From Couchioplanes caeruleus (GTDB taxonomy: Bacteria > Actinomycetota > Actinomycetes > Mycobacteriales > Micromonosporaceae): DNA of 64,000 nt. The stretch is taken from contig NZ_CP092183.1 in NCBI RefSeq assembly GCF_023499255.1, forward strand, positions 1,867,501 to 1,931,500, read 5' to 3'. Made by a program: the position numbers and the translations under genes. Shown in pieces: positions 1 through 7,580 of the stretch. Within the stretch, counting starts at the first letter, position 1, and each line of letters opens with the position of its first letter. Below the pieces are notes generated by a model. It was not told the origin of the DNA, did not search any database, and saw only the letters and a program-made list of their open reading frames with translations.

Positions 1-799
1 ATCCGGCCCCGTGTACGGAGCCAAACCCCCGCAGAAGGGCGGCGTGTACGGAGCAGGCGGCGCCCGCCCGCCCGCCGCGCCTCCCGGCCGCCCCGGTGTG
101 ACGCCCCCGGGCGCCGCGCCTGCAGGCCGGCCCGGTGCCGCGCCGGCCGGCCGGCCGGGTGCCGTTCAGCCCGGTCGTCCGGGTGCTGCCCAGCCGGGTC
201 GTCCGGGTGGCGCTCAGCCGGGCCGACCCGGCGGTGGTCAGCCGGCTCGGCCTGCTGGTGGTCAGCCGGCTCGGCCTGCTGGTGGTCAGCCGGCTCGGCC
301 TGCTGGTGGTCAGCCGGCTCGGCCTGCTGGTGGTCAGCCGGCTCGGCCTGCTGGTGGTCAGCCGGCTCGGCCTGCTGGTGGTCAGCCGGCTCGGCCTGCT
401 GGTGGTCAGCCGGCTCGGCCTGCTGGTGGTCAGCCGGCCCGGCCTGCTGGTGGTCAGCCGGCCCGGCCTGCTGGTGGTCAGCCGGCCCGGCCTGCTGGTG
501 GTCAGCCGGCCCGGCCTGCTGGTGGTCAGCCGGCTCGCCCCGCCGGCGGTGCGCCGGTGCGGCCGGGTCAGGGCGGTCAGCCCCGGCCCGCGGGCGGCGG
601 CGGTTCAGGCCGGCCCGGCGGAGGTGTCTACGGCGCCCCGCCCCCGCCCCCACCGGGCGGCGGCCGTCAGCAGAGCACGGGCTCGCCCCGCCCCGCCGGC
701 TTCTTCGGCACGCAGGGCAACGCCCCGTCCCGCCCGAACGGCGCGATGAACACCGGCACGCCGTACGGCCGCGACGGCCGTTACTCGCAGGGCCGCTGA
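1..799 (+). CDS. Pro/Gly-rich repeat protein, 3' part only
   Basis: The reading frame is already open at the first base of the window (a GTG at 11 is in frame but nothing marks it as the start), so the 5' end lies outside. The visible part, about 265 residues, is almost entirely Pro, Gly, Ala, Arg and Gln: degenerate GRPGAAPA-type units, then 13 copies of QPARPAGG, then a poly-Pro stretch and a tail ending GRDGRYSQGR. No enzymatic domain, membrane segment or cysteine is visible, so it looks intrinsically disordered and basic. The frame is closed by TGA at 797-799. I do not recognise a family; it could be the C-terminal tail of a larger membrane or RNA-binding protein. It converges on lexA. 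Confidence 0.6.
   Translation, partial: SGPVYGAKPPQKGGVYGAGGARPPAAPPGRPGVTPPGAAPAGRPGAAPAGRPGAVQPGRPGAAQPGRPGGAQPGRPGGGQPARPAGGQPARPAGGQPARPAGGQPARPAGGQPARPAGGQPARPAGGQPARPAGGQPARPAGGQPARPAGGQPARPAGGQPARPAGGQPARPAGGQPARPAGGAPVRPGQGGQPRPAGGGGSGRPGGGVYGAPPPPPPGGGRQQSTGSPRPAGFFGTQGNAPSRPNGAMNTGTPYGRDGRYSQGR
239..550 (+). repeat. 13 tandem 24-bp repeats encoding QPARPAGG
   Basis: The 24-bp unit starts at the CAG codon at 239 and recurs every 24 bases to 527. Eight successive copies are the same, the next four share one silent T-to-C change (GCT to GCC), and the last has diverged to the CGC CCC GCC GGC version. The block pattern of the silent change indicates recent copy-number expansion. The period is a multiple of three, so copy number can vary without breaking the frame. 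Confidence 0.95.
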
Positions 800-944
800 C
801 ACCGGCGAACCGCAGTCCTGATGCTGCGGCCGCGCCCGCAGCAAGGCCACGGACGACGCGACGGCCGGTCCACCACCCGGTGGGCCGGCCGTCGCCGTGT
901 CGTTGCACCCCTCGCGGGGCGGTCGTTCTTGCCCGACGCGCCCG

Positions 945-1742
945 TCAGACGCGGCGCAGCACCGCCACGACCCGGCCCATGATGGTCGCGTCGTCGCCGG
1001 GGATCGGGTCGAACGCCGGGTTCGCCGGCATCAGCCACACGTGCCCGTCGCGTTGCCGGTAGCTCTTCACCGTGGCCTCGCCGTCGATCATCGCGGCGAC
1101 GATGTCACCGACGTTCGCCGTCGGCTGCTGGCGGACCACCACCCAGTCGCCGTTGCAGATCGCCGCGTCGATCATCGAGTCGCCCTTGACCTCGAGCATG
1201 AAGACCTCGCCCTCGCCGACGAGCTCGCGCGGCAGCGGGAAGAACTCCTCCACCGCCTGCTCGGCCAGGATCGGCCCACCGGCCGCGATGCGGCCCACGA
1301 GCGGAACGTACGCCGGGGTCGGGCGCGCCGACCGCAGCGTCTCGTCGTCGACCATGTCGCTCGGCGAGCGCACGTCCACGGCGCGCGGGCGGTTGGGGTC
1401 GCGGCGCAGGAAGCCCTTCTTCTCGAGCTCCTTCAGCTGGTACGCGACGCTCGACGGGGAGACCAGCCCGACCGCCTCGCCGATCTCGCGGACGCTCGGG
1501 GGATAGCCGTACCGCTCCACCCAGTCCTTGATGAACTCGAGGATCCGGCGTTGCCGGGCCGTCAGATCGGCAGTGACCAGATCCGGGAACTGGCTGACCA
1601 CCGGGGTGACCGACCGCAGCTGCGGCGCGTCCGCGGCGCGGGAGCGGGCCGGGGAACGACGGCGCAGGGCCGCCCTGGCGCCCGCGGCCTCAAGCTTGGA
1701 GTCCTTCTGGTCTTGCCGGATCGTCCGGTCGTCGCTCGACAC
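945..1742 (-). CDS. lexA: LexA SOS repressor/autoprotease
   Basis: A 265-residue LexA. It represses DNA-damage genes and cleaves itself when RecA filaments form. Residues about 57-120 are the winged helix-turn-helix ([14 protein letters not shown], then [13 protein letters not shown]). Residues 145-265 are the S24 protease domain with the Ala154-Gly155 scissile bond (RIAAGGP), catalytic Ser189 (KGDSM) and Lys226 (EATVK). The GTG at 1742 is chosen because AAGGAGGG sits about 7 bases upstream; the frame stays open further 5' but lacks similarity there. The N-terminal extension of about 55 residues is disordered and common in actinomycete LexA. It is divergent from the LysM gene, with SOS-box-like sites between them, so autoregulation is expected. 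Confidence 0.96.
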   Translation of the reverse strand: MSSDDRTIRQDQKDSKLEAAGARAALRRRSPARSRAADAPQLRSVTPVVSQFPDLVTADLTARQRRILEFIKDWVERYGYPPSVREIGEAVGLVSPSSVAYQLKELEKKGFLRRDPNRPRAVDVRSPSDMVDDETLRSARPTPAYVPLVGRIAAGGPILAEQAVEEFFPLPRELVGEGEVFMLEVKGDSMIDAAICNGDWVVVRQQPTANVGDIVAAMIDGEATVKSYRQRDGHVWLMPANPAFDPIPGDDATIMGRVVAVLRRV

Positions 1743-1928
1743 GTCCGCCCTCCTTGTCGGCCACGGCCTCGACGGCACGTGGTCTGCTCGCGGAGCCGGA
1801 CGGAAGTCGTGGGGATGGACTCGCGCCCGGCTGACCCCTCTTGATGTAGGACCGTATCGGCGCGGTACGACATATTCAAACATCTGTACGACTTTCTCTC
1901 GGCGTGTCGCCCGGAAGTGCTCGACTTC

Positions 1929-1942
1929 CGTACGCCTGTTCT
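1929..1942. promoter_or_regulatory. Possible second, weaker SOS box
   Basis: CGTACGCCTGTTCT resembles CGAAC-N4-GTTCG with one mismatch in each half-site. It is closer to lexA than the better box at 1968-1983. Two operators in this divergent region would let LexA tune both genes separately; this one is tentative. Confidence 0.35.
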
Positions 1943-1967
1943 GATACACCGTCGTACGGGCGTTCGA

Positions 1968-1983
1968 TCGAACGCTTGTCCGA
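1968..1983. promoter_or_regulatory. SOS box (LexA operator)
   Basis: TCGAACGCTTGTCCGA matches the actinobacterial LexA operator TCGAAC-N4-GTTCGA with one mismatch. It lies 29 bases before the chosen start of the LysM gene and 226 bases before lexA, in the shared divergent promoter region. Confidence 0.75.
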
Positions 1984-2011
1984 GCGACGCATGCGAGGAA
2001 AGGAATACGCC

Positions 2012-2338
2012 GTGGTAACCACAGGTGCCCGTACGGGGCAACCGGCGCCACTCCGGTTGACGCGGCGAGGCCGGATCGTGGTCCTGAGCTTCTTCGTGCT
2101 GATGGCGTCGCTCGCCAGCGCAGTGTTGTGGACCACTGCCTCCCGCGCCGACGAGCCGGTGCAAGGCCCGGCGCCCACGGTCGTGGTGCAGCCGAACGAC
2201 TCCCTGTGGTCGATCGCGGAGCGGGTCGCGCCGGACCGCGCGCCGCTCGGTGTGATCGACGACATCCGTCAACTCAACGACATCGACGACTGGTACGTCT
2301 ACGCGGGCGAAACCTTGGTCGTCCCGCGCGGGCGCTGA
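2012..2338 (+). CDS. LysM-domain membrane/cell-wall protein, ChiZ-like, probably SOS-induced
   Basis: A 108-residue protein with a short basic N-terminus, one membrane segment ([17 protein letters not shown], about residues 20-40) and a C-terminal LysM peptidoglycan-binding domain ([15 protein letters not shown] to GETLVVP). It should be anchored in the membrane with LysM outside. The GTG at 2012 is preferred because GAGGAAAGGAA lies 7 bases upstream; an ATG at 1991 is possible. In mycobacteria the gene divergent from lexA encodes a LysM protein (ChiZ, Rv2719c), SOS-induced and linked to cell-division arrest. Position, LysM domain and the SOS box at 1968 suggest the same role. No hydrolase domain is visible beyond LysM, so enzymatic activity is uncertain. 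Confidence 0.85.
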   Translation: MVTTGARTGQPAPLRLTRRGRIVVLSFFVLMASLASAVLWTTASRADEPVQGPAPTVVVQPNDSLWSIAERVAPDRAPLGVIDDIRQLNDIDDWYVYAGETLVVPRGR

Positions 2339-2739
2339 GAGGTCGGCGAGGTCTGAGGGTCGACTTGGCTCCGCTTCACGTCCTTGATGCAGGGCGCTGT
2401 GCCGCTGCGCCCGAACTGCGCCGCGCCCGAACTGCGCCGCACCGGTCCGCCGCGCCGCACCGGTCCGCCGCGCAGCGCCGGTCCGCCGCGCAGCGCCGCA
2501 CCGGCCTGCCGGGCGGCACCGCCTGCCGTGCCGCACTGGTTCGTCGCGCCGGCTTGCCGCGCCGCACCGGCCCGTCGTTCCGCACCGGCCCTCGGGAGCC
2601 CGCGCCTTGCTTCCGCCCCGTCCCTCGATGTGCCTTGTTCTCGCACCGGACGCGCCGCACTCGGCCCCGTGCGCGACTGCGCTGCGCCGGATCGGCCCGG
2701 TGCCCAAACTCCGCGCCCGACGCTACGGCCCGCGCGGCC

Positions 2740-3150
2740 CGCGCCGCGTCGCGCTCTGCTCGGCCTGCGCCGCGCTCTGTTCGGCCTGCGCCGCGCTCTG
2801 TTCGGCCTGCGCCGCGCTCTGTTCGGCCCGCGCCGCGTCGCGCTCTGCTCGGCCTGCGCCGCGCTCTGGTGGGCCTGCGCCGCGCTCTGCTCGGCCCGCG
2901 CCGCGCCGCGCTCTGCTGGGCCTGCGCCGCGCTCTGCTCGGCCTGCGCCGCGCTCTGCTCGGCCTGCGCCGCGCTCTGCTCGGCCTGCGCCGCGCTCTGC
3001 TCGGCCTGCGCCGCGCTCTGCTCGGCCTGCGCCGCGCTCTGCTCGGCCTGCGCCGCGCTCTGCTCGGCCTGCGCCGCGCTCTGCTCGGCCTGCGCCGCGC
3101 TCTGCTCGGCCTGCGCCGCGCTCTGCTCGGCCCGCGCCGCGCGGCGCTCT
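2740..3150. repeat. 21-bp tandem array, 10 perfect copies plus degenerate copies
   Basis: The unit GGCCTGCGCCGCGCTCTGCTC with one base overlap repeats every 21 bases. Ten perfect copies begin at 2919, 2940, 2961 and so on to 3108. They are flanked by degenerate copies with CTGTTC or CCCGCG variants from about 2740 and up to about 3150. Because 21 is divisible by three, all six frames are nearly open; the minus strand would read as Ala/Glu/Gln heptads (AEQSAAQ). No copy is associated with a gene start. Confidence 0.9.
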
Positions 3151-3381
3151 GCTCGGTCTGCGGTGCGCCGCGCTCGTCCTTTCGAACCTCGCCGCCCCCT
3201 CGACCCATCCACGTTCCAGACCGCCTCGCCGTGTCGCAGCGGAGCGGGCGGGGATCTGTTGATCAAGGTTTCCGTGCTGGCCGTGACCGGCGCGGCACCG
3301 GTCGTGTTGAGGTAGAAAATACGGCGCGCCGACGCGCCGGTGAACTTGCGTCGGTGTCCGCAGGGGCCTAACGTCGACCCC

Positions 3382-3395
3382 AACATCTAGTAGTT
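3382..3395. promoter_or_regulatory. NrdR-box-like palindrome
   Basis: AACATCTAGTAGTT is an imperfect palindrome centred on CTAG and resembles the actinomycete NrdR box. It lies 172 bases before the nrdR start and would let NrdR repress its own nrdR-nrdJ operon. A tandem partner box, usual for NrdR, was not clearly seen, so confidence is moderate. Confidence 0.55.
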
Positions 3396-3408
3396 ACAAG
3401 GGTGTAAG

Positions 3409-3459
3409 TCGTCCACAGGTTGGGGTCTGGTCCCCCCGTCATCCACATGTTCGTCCACA
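3409..3459 (+). promoter_or_regulatory. Cluster of three DnaA-box matches upstream of nrdR
   Basis: TCGTCCACA at 3409-3417, TCATCCACA at 3439-3447 and TCGTCCACA at 3451-3459 all lie on the same strand. Each fits the Streptomyces-type DnaA box (T/C)(T/C)(G/A/C)TCCACA. They sit between the NrdR-box-like site and nrdR, so DnaA could tie ribonucleotide reductase expression to replication initiation. Function is inferred from sequence only. Confidence 0.5.
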
Positions 3460-3566
3460 GCTCCGAGGCGGAAATTGATCACCGCGGGGCTGCGTTCGGC
3501 GTGCCCGGAGATGGGAATGCCGGGTGCACCATGAGGGGGCGACAGCCCGGTGACAGGAGGACTGCG

Positions 3567-4130
3567 GTGCGGTGCCCGTACTGCCGGCACGCGGATTCCC
3601 GCGTGGTCGACTCGCGTGAGGCCGACGACGGTCAGCTGATCCGTCGCCGTCGCTCGTGCCCCGAGTGCGGCAAGCGGTTCACCACCGTCGAGGAGGCGGT
3701 GCTCGCTGTGGTCAAGCGCAGCGGCGTCACCGAGCCCTTCAGCCGGACGAAGATCATGAGCGGGGTGCGCAAGGCCTGCCAGGGCCGGCCCGTCGACGAG
3801 GACTCGATCGCCCTGCTCGCTCAGCGCGTGGAGGAGACGGTCCGAGCGAAGGGGGCGGCCGAGGTGCCGAGCCACGACGTCGGTCTGGCTATCCTCACTC
3901 CGCTGCGCGAGCTGGACCAGGTCGCCTACCTCAGATTCGCGAGCGTCTATAAGTCGTTCGACTCGCTGGACGAGTTCGAGCGCGAGATCTCCGAGCTGCG
4001 GGAGGCGGCGAGCACCAGGGAGACGGCGGGCGCGCGGCACGTCGTGCCCACCAGGCCGGGCGGGCGGCGCCCGGCGGGCCCGGATGCGCCGGACGCCCGG
4101 ATGCCCAAGATCGGCGACCGGTCGCCCTAG
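3567..4130 (+). CDS. nrdR: Transcriptional repressor NrdR
   Basis: A 187-residue NrdR, which senses ATP/dATP and represses ribonucleotide reductase genes. The N-terminal zinc ribbon has Cys3-Cys6 (CPYC) and Cys31-Cys34 (CPEC). The ATP-cone follows (about 49-139; [20 protein letters not shown]). The last 35 residues are a Pro/Arg/Gly-rich tail absent from shorter homologues. The GTG at 3567 is chosen because AGGAGG ends 6 bases upstream and because the protein then begins directly with the zinc ribbon. nrdJ follows 225 bases later on the same strand, the usual actinomycete arrangement. Confidence 0.96.
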   Translation: MRCPYCRHADSRVVDSREADDGQLIRRRRSCPECGKRFTTVEEAVLAVVKRSGVTEPFSRTKIMSGVRKACQGRPVDEDSIALLAQRVEETVRAKGAAEVPSHDVGLAILTPLRELDQVAYLRFASVYKSFDSLDEFEREISELREAASTRETAGARHVVPTRPGGRRPAGPDAPDARMPKIGDRSP

Positions 4131-4160
4131 AAGCGGCCGACCGGTCGCCCTGGAAGCGGC
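4115..4160 (+). repeat. 23-bp tandem duplication over the nrdR stop codon
   Basis: Two copies, 4115-4137 and 4138-4160, differ at one base. The first holds the nrdR stop (CCCTAGAAG) and the second has TGG instead (CCCTGGAAG). The end of nrdR was therefore duplicated into its 3' spacer, or the stop arose within a duplicated coding tail. Confidence 0.9.
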
Positions 4161-4355
4161 CGAGCGGACGTACCGGGTGGGCGTGGCGTGAGCGGCGCGG
4201 CACCTGACGGCGTACCGGAAGCGCGGAGCAGGACCCGCGCGCCGGGTGCGCGTACCGAAGAAGGCTTGGAAGCAGGCGCGGTCCCACGGACCGCGACCGA
4301 TGTCGGAAAACGGATCGCGGTGGGGAAGCCGCGATCGTTCGAGGGGGAGCACTAA

Positions 4356-7256
4356 ATGGCCGGTGACGGCATGACAGCAGGTAGGCAGCGCAGTCGCGCT
4401 GGCAACGGGGGCGCCGCGGTCGGGGGGCTGCGCGTCGAGCGGGTGTGGACGACCGAGGGTGTCCACCCCTACGACGAGGTGGAGTGGGAGCGCCGCGACG
4501 TCGTCATGACGAACTGGCGGGACGGTTCCGTCAACTTCGAGCAGCGGGGCGTCGAGTTCCCGGGGTTCTGGAGCGTCAACGCCGCGAACATCGTCACCAC
4601 CAAGTACTTCCGGGGTGCGGTCGGCACGCCGGAGCGGGAGTGGTCGCTCAAGCAGCTCATCGACCGCGTGGTGAAGACCTACCGCAAGGCGGGCGAGGAC
4701 CACCGGTACTTCGCGACCCCGGCCGACGCCGAGCTGTTCGAGCACGAGCTGACCTGGATGCTGCTGCACCAGGTGTTCAGCTTCAACTCGCCGGTCTGGT
4801 TCAACGTCGGCACCAAGTCGCCGCAGCAGGTCAGCGCCTGCTTCATCCTGTCCGTGGACGACTCCATGGACTCGATCCTGGACTGGTACAAGGAAGAGGG
4901 GCTGATCTTCAAGGGCGGCTCCGGCTCCGGCGTGAACCTGTCCCGGATCCGCTCCTCCAAGGAGCTGCTGTCCTCCGGCGGCACCGCCAGCGGCCCGGTC
5001 AGCTTCATGCGGGGCGCAGACGCCAGCGCGGGCACCATCAAGTCCGGTGGCGCCACCCGGCGCGCGGCCAAGATGGTGATTCTCGACGTCGACCACCCCG
5101 ACATCGAGGAGTTCGTCACCACCAAGGCGCGCGAGGAGGACAAGATCCGCGCGCTGCGGGACGCCGGCTTCGACATGGACCTCGGCGGCTCCGACATCGT
5201 CAGCGTGCAGTACCAGAACGCCAACAACTCGGTGCGCGTCAGCGACGAGTTCATGCGGGCGGTCGAGGAGGGCACCTCCTTCGACCTGCGTGGCCGGCTG
5301 CACGGCGAGGTCATCGAGACCATCGACGCCAAGAAGCTGTTCCGCGACATCGCCCAGGCCGCGTGGGAGTGCGCCGACCCGGGCATGCAGTACGACGACA
5401 CCATCAACGACTGGCACACCAACCCCGAGACCGGCCGGATCACCGCGTCGAACCCGTGCTCGGAGTACATGTCGCTGGACGACTCGTCCTGCAACCTGGC
5501 CTCGCTGAACCTGATGAAGTTCCTCACCCCCGAGGGCGGCTTCGAGGTCCAGAAGTTCGTCAAGAGCGTCGAGTTCGTCATCACCGCCATGGAGATCTCG
5601 ATCGCGTTCGCCGACTTCCCGACCCCGCGGATCGGCGAGACCACGCGGGCCTACCGCCAGCTCGGCATCGGGTACGCGAACCTGGGCGCGCTGCTGATGG
5701 CGTCCGGCCTGCCGTACGACTCGGAGGGTGGCCGCAGCGTCGCCGCCGGCATCACCTCGCTCATGACGGGCACGGCGTACCGCCGCTCCGCGGAGATGGC
5801 CGGGGTCGTCGGCCCGTACGACGGCTACGCCCGCAACGCCGAGGCGCACAAGCGCGTCATGCGCAAGCACGCCGCCGCGAACGACGAGATCCGCCCCACC
5901 AGCCCGGTGGCCACCGCGCTGGTGAAGGAAGCCACCAAGCAGTGGCAGGACGGCATCAAGATCGGCGAGAAGAACGGCTGGCGCAACGCCCAGGCCTCCG
6001 TGCTCGCGCCGACCGGCACCATCGGCCTGATGATGGACTGCGACACCACCGGCATCGAGCCCGACCTGGCCCTGGTCAAGTTCAAGAAGCTCGTCGGCGG
6101 CGGCTCGATGCAGATCGTCAACCAGACCGTGCCGCGCGCGCTGCGCAGCCTCGGCTACCCCGAGGAGCAGGTCGAGGCGATCATCGAGCACATCTCCGAC
6201 CACGGCAACGTCGTCGACGCCCCCGGCCTCAAGCCGGAGCACTACCCGGTGTTCGACTGCGCCATGGGCGAGCGCACCATCGCCCCGATGGGTCACGTCC
6301 GGATGATGGCCGCGGTGCAGCCGTTCATCTCCGGCGCGATCTCCAAGACGGTCAACATGCCGGAGTCGGCGACCGTCGAGGACATCGAGCACATCCACTT
6401 CCAGGGCTGGAAGCTGGGTCTCAAGGCGCTCGCGATCTACCGCGACAACTGCAAGGTCGGCCAGCCGCTCTCCGTGGCAAAGCCGAACAAGGCGGTGGCG
6501 GAGACCGAGACCCCGGCCGAGGCCCAGGTCGAGAAGGTCGTGGAGAAGGTCGTCGAGTACCGCCCGGTCCGCAAGCGGCTGCCGAAGAAGCGCCCGTCGG
6601 AGACGGTGTCGTTCTCGGTCGGCGGCGCCGAGGGCTACCTGACGGCGTCCTCCTACCCGGACGACGGCCTCGGCGAGGTCTTCCTCAAGATGTCGAAGCA
6701 GGGCTCCACCCTGGCCGGCGTCATGGACGCCTTCTCCGTGGCGATCTCGATAGGACTCCAGTACGGCGTCCCGCTCGAGACGTACGTCAGCAAGTTCACC
6801 AACATGCGCTTCGAGCCGGCCGGCATGACCGACGACCCGGACGTCCGCATGGCCGCGTCGGTGATGGACTACATCTTCCGCCGCCTCGCGCTGGACTTCC
6901 TGCCGTACGACACCCGCGCCGAGCTCGGCATCTTCACCGCCAAGGAGCGCGCCGCCCAGGTCGCGGCCGAGGCGGCGGAAGCGGCCGGCGTGGACCTGGC
7001 GGGCATGGCGGCCTCGGCCCCCGTCTCCGCCCCGGTCGGCGCGGCGACGGCCACCTCGGCCCCGGCGCCGGTGGCCTCCGCGGTGGAAACCCCGGCGGAG
7101 CCCGAGAAGTCCCCGCACTCCTCGACGGAGCTGCTCGAGAAGGTGCTCGGCACGTCGGCGGACGCACCGCTGTGCTTCACCTGCGGCACGAAGATGCGGC
7201 CCGCGGGCAGCTGCTATGTCTGCGAGGGCTGCGGCTCGACATCCGGCTGCAGCTGA
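4356..7256 (+). CDS. nrdJ: Vitamin B12-dependent (class II) ribonucleotide reductase
   Basis: A 966-residue adenosylcobalamin-dependent reductase that makes dNTPs without oxygen or a small subunit. An NrdJ N-terminal domain is followed by the reductase barrel: FNSPVWFNVG, GGSGSGVNLSRIRSSKE, the active-site loop NPCSEYMSLDDSSCNLASLN and LAPTGTIGLMMDCDTTG. After a linker comes the NrdJ C-terminal domain (SVGGAEGYLTASSYPDDG) and an Ala/Pro-rich spacer. The extreme C-terminus is cysteine-rich (CFTCGTKM, CYVCEGCG, GCS) and carries the redox cysteines that re-reduce the active site. ATG at 4356 follows GAGGGGGAG. It is probably cotranscribed with nrdR and ends at a strong hairpin. No cobalamin riboswitch was found upstream. 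Confidence 0.97.
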   Translation: MAGDGMTAGRQRSRAGNGGAAVGGLRVERVWTTEGVHPYDEVEWERRDVVMTNWRDGSVNFEQRGVEFPGFWSVNAANIVTTKYFRGAVGTPEREWSLKQLIDRVVKTYRKAGEDHRYFATPADAELFEHELTWMLLHQVFSFNSPVWFNVGTKSPQQVSACFILSVDDSMDSILDWYKEEGLIFKGGSGSGVNLSRIRSSKELLSSGGTASGPVSFMRGADASAGTIKSGGATRRAAKMVILDVDHPDIEEFVTTKAREEDKIRALRDAGFDMDLGGSDIVSVQYQNANNSVRVSDEFMRAVEEGTSFDLRGRLHGEVIETIDAKKLFRDIAQAAWECADPGMQYDDTINDWHTNPETGRITASNPCSEYMSLDDSSCNLASLNLMKFLTPEGGFEVQKFVKSVEFVITAMEISIAFADFPTPRIGETTRAYRQLGIGYANLGALLMASGLPYDSEGGRSVAAGITSLMTGTAYRRSAEMAGVVGPYDGYARNAEAHKRVMRKHAAANDEIRPTSPVATALVKEATKQWQDGIKIGEKNGWRNAQASVLAPTGTIGLMMDCDTTGIEPDLALVKFKKLVGGGSMQIVNQTVPRALRSLGYPEEQVEAIIEHISDHGNVVDAPGLKPEHYPVFDCAMGERTIAPMGHVRMMAAVQPFISGAISKTVNMPESATVEDIEHIHFQGWKLGLKALAIYRDNCKVGQPLSVAKPNKAVAETETPAEAQVEKVVEKVVEYRPVRKRLPKKRPSETVSFSVGGAEGYLTASSYPDDGLGEVFLKMSKQGSTLAGVMDAFSVAISIGLQYGVPLETYVSKFTNMRFEPAGMTDDPDVRMAASVMDYIFRRLALDFLPYDTRAELGIFTAKERAAQVAAEAAEAAGVDLAGMAASAPVSAPVGAATATSAPAPVASAVETPAEPEKSPHSSTELLEKVLGTSADAPLCFTCGTKMRPAGSCYVCEGCGSTSGCS

Positions 7257-7264
7257 CAAAGGCA

Positions 7265-7298
7265 ACGGGTCCCGAACCCTGCAAGGTTCGGGACCCGT
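7265..7298 (+). terminator. Hairpin terminator after nrdJ
   Basis: A perfect 14-bp stem (ACGGGTCCCGAACC, 7265-7278, pairs with 7285-7298) closes a 6-base loop, 8 bases after the nrdJ stop. There is no T-tract, as is common in actinomycete terminators. Confidence 0.85.
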
Positions 7299-7397
7299 GA
7301 GAGCCGGGACGAGCCCGCTCTTCTGTTGTGCCAGAGGATCCTCGCTTGCTCCGGCTCGATCTTGCAAGTTGATCGAGTTGGGAGGAGGTGAACTGGT

Positions 7398-7517
7398 ATG
7401 GCGAAGAAGGGCGGCGGCGGCACCTACCGCAGCGCGAAGACGGGCCGCTACGTGACTGAGAAGCACGGCAAGTCGCACCCGGCAACGACCGTCAAGGAAT
7501 CGACCAAGAAGAAGTAA
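7398..7517 (+). CDS. Small basic conserved protein (39 residues)
   Basis: A complete 39-residue ORF beginning MAKKGGGGTYRSAKTGRY and ending KESTKKK. A very strong ribosome site (GGAGGAGGTG, 7381-7390) lies 7 bases before the ATG, and a GNRA-loop terminator lies directly downstream, so this is a real independent gene. The sequence, lysine-rich and glycine-rich with a conserved TYRSAKTGRYVTE-type core, belongs to a widespread bacterial small-protein family. Its function is unknown to me; the charge suggests nucleic-acid or ribosome contact. It lies between hairpins, so it is probably its own transcription unit. Confidence 0.85.
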   Translation: MAKKGGGGTYRSAKTGRYVTEKHGKSHPATTVKESTKKK

Positions 7518-7529
7518 GTTCCCGACCGG

Positions 7530-7560
7530 CGCGGCTGGTGCGAAAGCACCAGCCGCGTTT
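7530..7560 (+). terminator. Rho-independent terminator with GAAA tetraloop
   Basis: A perfect 12-bp stem (CGCGGCTGGTGC, 7530-7541, with 7546-7557) is closed by GAAA and followed by TTT. It sits 13 bases after the small basic gene. Confidence 0.95.
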
Positions 7561-7580
7561 GTACGTCGACCCGACTTCGG

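Larger units (their letters stand above)
2339..3566. other. 1.2-kb gene-free interval with tandem repeats, upstream of nrdR
   Basis: No gene is supported here. The interval holds short direct repeats (about 2430-2530, CGCCGCACCGGTCC-type units), a large 21-bp tandem array, a less biased AT-containing stretch from about 3250, an NrdR-box-like site and a cluster of DnaA-box matches next to nrdR. Long open frames exist on both strands, but they arise from GC-rich repeats and lack a ribosome site and any recognisable domain. Confidence 0.7.

Noticed and set aside
2740..3150. Repeat array considered as a CRISPR
   Set aside because: Copies are contiguous with no unique spacers, and no cas gene is near. 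The same holds for the 26-, 38- and 16-bp arrays.
2376..3386. 336-codon minus-strand frame with AEQSAAQ heptads
   Set aside because: The heptads come from a 21-bp array, no ribosome site or recognisable flanking sequence exists, and the frame runs into the nrdR control region.
3420..4355. Cobalamin riboswitch before nrdR or nrdJ
   Set aside because: Expected for some B12-related nrd operons, but no B12-box or long structured leader was recognised in 3250-3566 or 4131-4355.
3387..7478. 1363-codon open frame on the minus strand opposite nrdJ
   Set aside because: Shadow of nrdJ caused by GC3 bias: Arg/Gly/Ala/His-rich composition, no domain, and nrdJ on the other strand is unmistakable.
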